Below, piece after piece: positions 58,836 to 64,000 of a stretch of 64,000 nucleotides of DNA; the first letter of the stretch is position 1; each line of letters begins with the position of its first letter. The notes beneath the pieces were generated by a model, which was given only the letters and a program-made list of their open reading frames with translations, did no database searches and was not told where the DNA came from. Both the position numbers and the translations under genes were made by a program. The stretch is from DATJAJ01 sp035622335 (GTDB lineage Archaea; Thermoproteota; Nitrososphaeria; Nitrososphaerales; Gagatemarchaeaceae), in NCBI GenBank assembly GCA_035622335.1, contig DASPVO010000077.1, positions 1 through 64,000 on the forward strand, given 5' to 3'.

Positions 58836-59045
58836 ATGAGCAGAGTGACGGAGAAGGCGTCCATTACGAACTGCGAGGTCTGCGCAGATATAGCCGACAA
58901 GGGATTTGAGGCCGGACCGACGGACATGAGCAAGGTCGCAAGCACATTCCTGGCGCACGTGGTCGAGGAGCATCCGACCGAGTTGCTGGAGTTGTTAGCC
59001 CGGGAGTACCTTCCCGTCTTCATGGCAAAAAGAAGCATGAGGTAG
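58836..59045 (+). CDS. Small hypothetical protein with one CxxC
   Basis: 69 residues. NCEVCADIADKGFEAGP carries a CxxC, followed by a helix HVVEEHPTELLELLAREYLP; the C-x2-C and H-x4-H spacing could form a zinc site (C2H2-like). TATA-like ACTTATAGC about 27 nt upstream of ATG supports a real gene. Function unknown. Confidence 0.6.
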   Translation: MSRVTEKASITNCEVCADIADKGFEAGPTDMSKVASTFLAHVVEEHPTELLELLAREYLPVFMAKRSMR

Positions 59046-59185
59046 CCAAAGCATGGCCCATCTTGGCCTTGCCATGACCTAGCCGAAGCGCGGCCCGCCT
59101 TTCTATCCGAACGGAAGGCTTCACGCAAACCCTCCACAACGCTTATTTGCTCAACTCAGACGGGCCGGATATACCGTGAACTGCC

Positions 59186-59473
59186 TTGAGTCGAGTTCTT
59201 GCCTTCGTGGACATCTTCGTGGAGTCGCCCATGATGGACGACGTGGTCAAGGCGATGGAAGCCCTGCCTAACGTCGAAGAGCTCTACGAAGTCACCGGAG
59301 AATTCGACATAATCTCGCTCGTTTCGTCAGAGGACATAGAGCAGTTCAGAGATGTTCTGAAGAACAAGATTCTCAAGATAAAGGGCGTCAAGAGCACCGT
59401 CAGCTCTGTCGTTCTGGCGGCGCACAAGGGTCCTCGACTCAAGAACGGCAACGGCGATAAGAAGCCTGCGTGA
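59186..59473 (+). CDS. Stand-alone Lrp/AsnC ligand-binding (RAM) domain protein
   Basis: 95 residues. AFVDIFVESPMMDDVVKAMEALPNVEELYEVTGEFDIISLVSSED (in runs) and LKIKGVKSTVSSVVLA fold as the RAM domain of Lrp regulators, but no HTH is attached. Stand-alone RAM proteins bind amino acids or modulate full-length Lrp proteins. TTG start at 59186. It precedes the kdp genes but with a 110-nt gap containing repeats. Confidence 0.85.
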   Translation: MSRVLAFVDIFVESPMMDDVVKAMEALPNVEELYEVTGEFDIISLVSSEDIEQFRDVLKNKILKIKGVKSTVSSVVLAAHKGPRLKNGNGDKKPA

Positions 59474-59529
59474 AGGCTTCCAAGGGAAGGGCTTCACGAG
59501 GTCATTGAAGTTGAGTAACGGCATTGCTA

Positions 59530-59549
59530 CTAGGCGGATATCTAGGCGG
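59530..59549 (+). promoter_or_regulatory. Direct repeat in the kdp promoter region
   Basis: CTAGGCGG occurs at 59530-59537 and again at 59542-59549, 12 bp apart, with the TATA-like GATATC between them. Candidate operator for kdpABC, since no KdpD/KdpE genes are seen in the window. Confidence 0.35.
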
Positions 59550-59582
59550 TCCACGGAGACCGTAGCAGGTTAGGGGCAAGCC

Positions 59583-61241
59583 ATGCTGAGCCTCCCAGAG
59601 CTGATTGTGCTCGTCCTGATTCTAGCAACCATGGTCGCCCTCGGGAGACTGGTCGCCCCGCTCGTGACGCAGACTTTCGACTACAGCAGGACGGGAAGGC
59701 TCGACCGATACTACAAGAAGATTGAAGAGCCAATTCTGCGCTTCATAGGAGCAGACCCGAACCACTCGATGGGATGGAAGGAATACTTCGTAGCCGTGGT
59801 GGTCGTGAACTCGGTCCAGGCTGTCTTCGCTTCCTTCTTCCTCCTCTTTCAAGGTCAGCTCCCGCTCAACCCCCAGGGCTTCCCCGACATCAGGTGGGAC
59901 CTCGCATTCAATACCGTGGTCTCGATAACCACCAACACTAACCTCCAGCACTATAACGGGGAGAACAGCCTGTCATACCTCTCCCAGATGATGGGGATCG
60001 TGTTCCTCCAGTTCACGTCCGCTGCGACGGGCCTGTCTGTGGGCATCGCGGTTGTGAGAGGGTTCGTCAAGGGTGCGAGGAGCATGGGCAACTTCTACGT
60101 CGACTTCGTCAGGGCGATGACGAGAATTCTGATTCCTCTCTGCTTTGTGACTGGGCTTGTCCTGGTGGCTCTTGGTGTCCCCCAGACGCTGGGCGGTTAT
60201 CTGCACGTCCGCACTCTCTCGGGCGCTCTGCAGACGATCAAGGTTGGGCCCGTGGCTTCGCTCGTGCCCATAATGCAGTACGGGACCAACGGAGGTGGGT
60301 ACTTCGGTGCGAACTCTGCGTTTCCGTTTCAGAATCCCAGTCAAGTCACAGACATCCTCGAGATACTGATGATGGCCCTGTTCGGGACATCCCTCCCCTT
60401 CGTCTACGGGCAGATGATCGGGAAGAACAAGGAGGGAAGGACGATACTTCTCGCCTCCTATGGCCTGTTCGTCATCGACCTCGCGATCGCCTTCATCCCG
60501 CAGACGAGCCTCGGGGAGGGGATGGAGACGAGGTTCGGCTCCTTCATGTCGGTCTTCTGGACGGTGACGACCACGGCTTTCACGACCGGCTCGGTGAACG
60601 CAGCTCTTGCGGCCTTCCACCCGCTTGTGATACTCGCGGGCTTCCTCGGAATGCTGATCCAGGCCACTCCCGGCGGAAAGGGCGTCGGCCTGATGTACAT
60701 GCTGATGTTCACCGTGATAACGGTATTCATTGTCGGCCTCATGGCCGGCAGGACCCCAGAGTACCTGGGTCTGAAGGTCAACGCCAGGGACGTCAAGCTC
60801 GCCGTCATCGCATTTCTGACCCACCCCGTCATAATCCTCGTCCCCACGGTCTTGGCGTTCTCCATCGGAGCAGCTCAGGCTATCGGCCTCGGGAACAACG
60901 CGAACGGCTTCACCCAGGTGCTCTGGGAATTCACATCGGCCGCGGCAAACAATGGGTCCGACTTCATAGGCTCTGGTGCGCAGACCTCTTACTTCTTCAA
61001 CATCTCGACCGCCTTCGTGATGTTCGCGGGCCGTTTCATACCGATCGGCGTGATGCTCGCGCTCTCGGCTTCCATGGTAGGCAGGAAGAGGTCTGTGGAG
61101 GGAGGGCTCAAGACGGACGGCTTGCTCTTCACCGCCGTGCTGATTGGCAGCATCCTAATCCTGACTGTCCTCACCTTCTTCCCGTTCCTCGCCCTAGGGC
61201 CGATCCTGTCCTTCCTGCAGGGGAATACGAATGGGTTCTAG
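59583..61241 (+). CDS. kdpA: Potassium-transporting ATPase subunit A
   Basis: 552 residues, ten to twelve helices. Four selectivity-filter-like loops: TNTNLQHYNGE, YGTNGGGYFGANSAFPF, TTTAFTTGSVNA and FTSAAANNGSDF. It forms the K+ channel-like subunit of the high-affinity Kdp pump in the membrane. Starts with ATG, next gene overlaps by 11 nt. Confidence 0.95.
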   Translation: MLSLPELIVLVLILATMVALGRLVAPLVTQTFDYSRTGRLDRYYKKIEEPILRFIGADPNHSMGWKEYFVAVVVVNSVQAVFASFFLLFQGQLPLNPQGFPDIRWDLAFNTVVSITTNTNLQHYNGENSLSYLSQMMGIVFLQFTSAATGLSVGIAVVRGFVKGARSMGNFYVDFVRAMTRILIPLCFVTGLVLVALGVPQTLGGYLHVRTLSGALQTIKVGPVASLVPIMQYGTNGGGYFGANSAFPFQNPSQVTDILEILMMALFGTSLPFVYGQMIGKNKEGRTILLASYGLFVIDLAIAFIPQTSLGEGMETRFGSFMSVFWTVTTTAFTTGSVNAALAAFHPLVILAGFLGMLIQATPGGKGVGLMYMLMFTVITVFIVGLMAGRTPEYLGLKVNARDVKLAVIAFLTHPVIILVPTVLAFSIGAAQAIGLGNNANGFTQVLWEFTSAAANNGSDFIGSGAQTSYFFNISTAFVMFAGRFIPIGVMLALSASMVGRKRSVEGGLKTDGLLFTAVLIGSILILTVLTFFPFLALGPILSFLQGNTNGF

Positions 61242-63372
61242 ACAGGCGACCACCGGTGAAGGCGCAGCGAGGGAGGCCTCGCTCCCAGCGGTCCTTTTGG
61301 ACTCGCTGAAACGTCTCAGCCCCATCTCTCTGAAGTCGAACCCCGTCATGCTCGTCGTCGAGCTCACCTTCTTCATCGTGGCTGCCATGGCGGTCTCCCC
61401 AAAGGGCTTCCCCGGGGTGGCAACCGTGGGCAGCACCGTCTTCTACGTGGAGGTAGCTGCGATTCTCCTGATAACAGTCTGGTTCAGCACCCTGTCCGAC
61501 TCGCTCGCGGAGCGCCAGGTCAGGAACACTGCCAACAGCCTGAGAAAGCTGGAGAGCGAGACGACCGCAACGAAGGTCGTGCAAGACGACACCGGTAGAA
61601 AGTACGTCTCCGTCCCGTCGAGCCAGCTGAGGAAGGGTGACATAATCTCGGTCGAGAAGGACCAAGTCGTCCCCATCGACGCAGACGTGTTGGAAGGGGT
61701 GGCGATGGTCGACGAGTCGCTCTTGACGGGGGAGTCGGCGCCGGTCAGGAAGGGCGTAGGCGACCAGCTCATCGGCGGTTCGAAACTCCTGAGCGACAGC
61801 CTGGTGGGGAGGGTGACGGTGAATCCAGAGGATACCTACATCAGCCGTATGATCAGGATGGTCGAGTCTTCCAAACGGCCGAAGACGCCGAACGAGGAGG
61901 CGATTGAAATTCTTCTCATCGGACTTACGCTGATCTTCACGATCATCGTCGCAGCCATTCTGGGGCTTTCTATCGTCCTGGGCCTAGGGGTCGACCTCTC
62001 CGTCCTGATCGCGCTCTACGTCTGTCTCCTTCCGACGACGATCGGAGCTCTGCTTCCCGCCATAGGTCTCTCGGGAATCTCCAGGCTCTATTCGGACAAG
62101 ATAATCGCAAAGTCGGGCAAGTCAGTGGAGACGGCTGGCGACGCGGACACCGTCCTCTTGGACAAGACGGGGACCATAACCGTCGGGAACAGGCAGGCCG
62201 TGGAATTCAGGCCCCTTTCCGGGCACACGGAAAGGGAGGTGGGAGAGGAAGCATTCCTTGCTTCGTGGAACGACGACACGCCTGAAGGGAGGAGCATCGT
62301 CGAACTGGCGCACGCCAAAGGATTCGTGCCCAAGGAGTTCAACGCGCTGGCGCAGTCCACCAACTACGAGTTCTCCGCGTCCACGCGCACCAGCGGAGTG
62401 AGAATGGCTGACACATCGGCCTTCGCGCTTCCGAAGGGCAACGAGGTCGCTCCCCAACACGAGAGGAGGCGGCGCAAGTTCGAGAAGGAGACGAGCGCGT
62501 ACGGCTCGGCGGAAATAATCAAGGGCGCACCCGACTCCATGCTCAGTCTGGCTCAGGCAATCCCGGCCGACTACAGGCCGGTCGTGGACGAAGTCTCGAA
62601 GGAGGGGGACACAGCGATAGCGATTGCGAAGAACGGCGAAGTCACGGGGATCATAAGGCTGAGGGACGTGATCAAACCGGGGATCGAGGAGAAGGTTCGG
62701 GCGATGAAGGCCATGGAGATCAAGCCCGTGATGATCACGGGCGACAACCCCCTGACGGCAGCGAGCATCTCGAAGGAGGTGGGGATCGACCACTACGTGT
62801 CTCAGGCGAAGCCCGACGACAAGTACCGCGTCGTGCTGGAGGAGAGGGCTCAGTCCAGAATCGTGGCGATGATAGGAGACGGGACAAACGACGCTCCCGC
62901 CCTTGCGATCGCCGACGTCGGGCTGGCGATGAACTCAGGCACCCAGGCGGCAAAGGAGGCCGCGAATATGGTGGACCTGGAGTCCAATCCAGCCAAGGTC
63001 ATAGACGTGGTGATGCTCGGCAAGCAGCTCCTTATGACCAGGGGCGCCGTCACCGCGTTCAGCATCGCGAACGACGTCGCGAAGTACTTTGCCATCGTTC
63101 CGGTCATGTTCGCGACGATACCGGCTCTCCAGGCTCTCAACATACTGCACCTGGGACTCCACACCGCCATACTTTCGGCATTGATCTTCAACGCCGTGAT
63201 CATTCCGCTTCTCATACCGCTCTCCATGCGTGGCGTCGAGTTCAAGCCCAGGAGCACGATGAGCATCTTCCTGAGGAACACCATGGTCTACGGCGTCGGA
63301 GGAGTGATTGTGCCCTTCGTCGGGATCAAGCTGATTGACGTCCTGCTCGTCTACCTGGGAGGACATCCGTAG
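61231..63372 (+). CDS. kdpB: Potassium-transporting ATPase subunit B (P-type ATPase)
   Basis: 713 residues. Phosphorylation motif LLDKTGTITVGN (Asp about residue 310), TGESAPV actuator loop, KGAPDSM and the hinge motif MIGDGTNDAPALAIADVGLAM, all intact. The energising subunit of Kdp. Overlaps kdpA by 11 nt and is followed by kdpC after 6 nt, so a tight operon. Confidence 0.96.
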   Translation: MGSRQATTGEGAAREASLPAVLLDSLKRLSPISLKSNPVMLVVELTFFIVAAMAVSPKGFPGVATVGSTVFYVEVAAILLITVWFSTLSDSLAERQVRNTANSLRKLESETTATKVVQDDTGRKYVSVPSSQLRKGDIISVEKDQVVPIDADVLEGVAMVDESLLTGESAPVRKGVGDQLIGGSKLLSDSLVGRVTVNPEDTYISRMIRMVESSKRPKTPNEEAIEILLIGLTLIFTIIVAAILGLSIVLGLGVDLSVLIALYVCLLPTTIGALLPAIGLSGISRLYSDKIIAKSGKSVETAGDADTVLLDKTGTITVGNRQAVEFRPLSGHTEREVGEEAFLASWNDDTPEGRSIVELAHAKGFVPKEFNALAQSTNYEFSASTRTSGVRMADTSAFALPKGNEVAPQHERRRRKFEKETSAYGSAEIIKGAPDSMLSLAQAIPADYRPVVDEVSKEGDTAIAIAKNGEVTGIIRLRDVIKPGIEEKVRAMKAMEIKPVMITGDNPLTAASISKEVGIDHYVSQAKPDDKYRVVLEERAQSRIVAMIGDGTNDAPALAIADVGLAMNSGTQAAKEAANMVDLESNPAKVIDVVMLGKQLLMTRGAVTAFSIANDVAKYFAIVPVMFATIPALQALNILHLGLHTAILSALIFNAVIIPLLIPLSMRGVEFKPRSTMSIFLRNTMVYGVGGVIVPFVGIKLIDVLLVYLGGHP

Positions 63373-63378
63373 GGGGCG

Positions 63379-63831
63379 ATGGGATTGACAGATTCAGACT
63401 CCGCCCGTCCGCGTTTGGGCACAGCGATCAGGCTCTCTCTGATCGCGCTCATCGCGTGCGGACTCATCTTTCCTGTCGTGCTGACAGGATTCGCTCAGGT
63501 GCTCTTCCCCAGGCAGGCGAACGGCTCCATCCTCTACGTCAACGGCGAGGCGGTGGGGTCAAGCCTGATCGCTCAGAACTTCACACAGTCGATATACTTC
63601 CAGCCGAGGAACGACAGTGCTTCGGGAGTCGACCCCGACATCCCCATCGCGCAGGCTTACGGTCAGATACCTCTGATCTCGAACGCCACCGGGATCTCCG
63701 CGACTGCGCTCGAGTCGATGGTGAAGAGCTCGGCCCAGTACACTTTCTTCTTCTTCGGCCCCCAGTATGTCAACGTGGTCCAGCTCAATCTGAGGCTCTA
63801 CCAGCAGTATCCCGACGTCTACCAGAAGTAG
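63379..63831 (+). CDS. kdpC: Potassium-transporting ATPase subunit C, compact form
   Basis: 150 residues against about 190 in most bacteria. N-terminal helix (LIALIACGLIFPVVLTGFAQVLFP), NGEAVGSSLIAQNFTQSIYFQPRNDSASGVDPDIPIAQAYGQ (in runs), and VNVVQLNLRLY are kept. The central segment of bacterial KdpC (GRPSA to VPVDLVTASGSG) is missing or replaced by a shorter version. No frameshift is visible, so this appears to be a natural short form. It stabilises KdpB in the pump. Confidence 0.9.
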   Translation: MGLTDSDSARPRLGTAIRLSLIALIACGLIFPVVLTGFAQVLFPRQANGSILYVNGEAVGSSLIAQNFTQSIYFQPRNDSASGVDPDIPIAQAYGQIPLISNATGISATALESMVKSSAQYTFFFFGPQYVNVVQLNLRLYQQYPDVYQK

Positions 63832-63838
63832 AAGCTCG

Positions 63839-64000
63839 TCACTTCACGGCGATTCCACGCTCGTTCTTGGGGAGCTTGGGGAAGCTCATCTTCAGCCCCT
63901 TCAGGGTCTCTTCGATGAGGGTGCAGACCACAAGGTCTCGGAACCACCCATGGTTGGAAGGAACCACGTACCACGGAGCGTGCTTGGTGCTGGTCCTCCA
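63839..64000 (-). CDS. Polyphosphate kinase 2-type protein, C-terminal end
   Basis: The last 53 codons of a minus-strand gene that continues beyond the window. TSTKHAPWYVVPSNHGWFRDLVVCTLIEETL matches the C-terminal part of PPK2 enzymes (W-VV-N-KW-RDLAV pattern), and the protein ends at TGA 63839-63841. PPK2 enzymes transfer phosphate between polyphosphate and nucleotides. N-terminal Walker motifs lie outside the window, so the subclass is open. Confidence 0.8.
   Translation of the reverse strand, partial: WRTSTKHAPWYVVPSNHGWFRDLVVCTLIEETLKGLKMSFPKLPKNERGIAVK

Noticed and set aside
59052..59076. Hairpin CATGGC...GCCATG after the small CxxC gene
   Set aside because: Arms of six bases with a long loop and no T-run after it; weak evidence for a terminator.
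1..64000. tRNA, rRNA or other structured RNA genes
   Set aside because: No stretch shows the conserved tRNA T-loop/anticodon layout or rRNA sequence in the intergenic regions that I inspected; a covariance-model scan could still find small RNAs.

Overview
The window is high-GC archaeal chromosome. It carries a group II chaperonin (thermosome), EF-2, a CdvB/ESCRT-III-like protein, a HerA-NurA pair, geranylgeranyl reductase-family lipid enzyme and archaeal-type inositol-3-phosphate synthase. Many start codons (ATG, GTG and very often TTG) lie about 25-30 nt downstream of a TATA-like box with no leader, which is typical of leaderless archaeal transcription. CdvB plus the other markers point to the TACK group; a non-ammonia-oxidising Thaumarchaeota/Nitrososphaeria-like organism is my best guess, but this is an inference. 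I see no rRNA, tRNA, CRISPR array or insertion sequence, and no gene-free stretch longer than about 300 bases.

Region 1 (about 0.5-20 kb) is a myo-inositol block. It holds a candidate for every step of the bacterial iol pathway: inositol dehydrogenases (IolG-like, two close paralogues plus a third Gfo/Idh protein), inosose dehydratase-like TIM barrel (IolE), ThDP hydrolase (IolD), 5-deoxyglucuronate isomerase (IolB), kinase (IolC), a class I-like aldolase in the IolJ position and methylmalonate-semialdehyde dehydrogenase (IolA/MmsA). A five-gene Dpp/Opp-type ABC importer sits in the middle. A DegT-type aminotransferase, a DMT exporter and inositol-3-phosphate synthase close the block, so inositol synthesis and breakdown genes are neighbours. 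A 13-bp sequence is shared by two promoters of the block, and a perfect 16-bp palindrome sits on the synthase promoter.

Region 2 (20-34 kb) is mostly housekeeping: CdvB, geranylgeranyl reductase, a DUF885-like metallopeptidase, a PPOX flavoprotein, a TetR regulator, the thermosome, DinB and PCD, several small conserved-looking hypotheticals, an unusual NurA with an internal helix-turn-helix, HerA and a CoA-binding protein.

Region 3 (34-42.9 kb) is accessory: S/T-rich membrane and surface proteins, membrane-linked winged-helix regulators, an HxlR gene broken just after its start, a cytoplasmic HtrA-like protease, and a module at 38.1-42.1 kb. That module has a winged-helix protein, a two-helix membrane protein, a protein with a degenerate nucleotide-binding-like N-terminus, a RecA/RadA-family ATPase with an insertion and a membrane protein. 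Its two target promoters carry the same palindrome (core GACTTSAAGTC) at the same distance upstream of the TATA box. This is the best candidate in the window for an undescribed system.

Region 4 (43-64 kb) has a 2-hydroxyacid dehydrogenase, a DUF47/PiT transporter pair, a surface protein of 12 NHL-like repeats, Hsp20, EF-2, assorted one-component regulators and enzymes, a stand-alone LigD-type phosphoesterase, an aminotransferase, and kdpABC with a compact KdpC. The right edge cuts a PPK2-type polyphosphate kinase.
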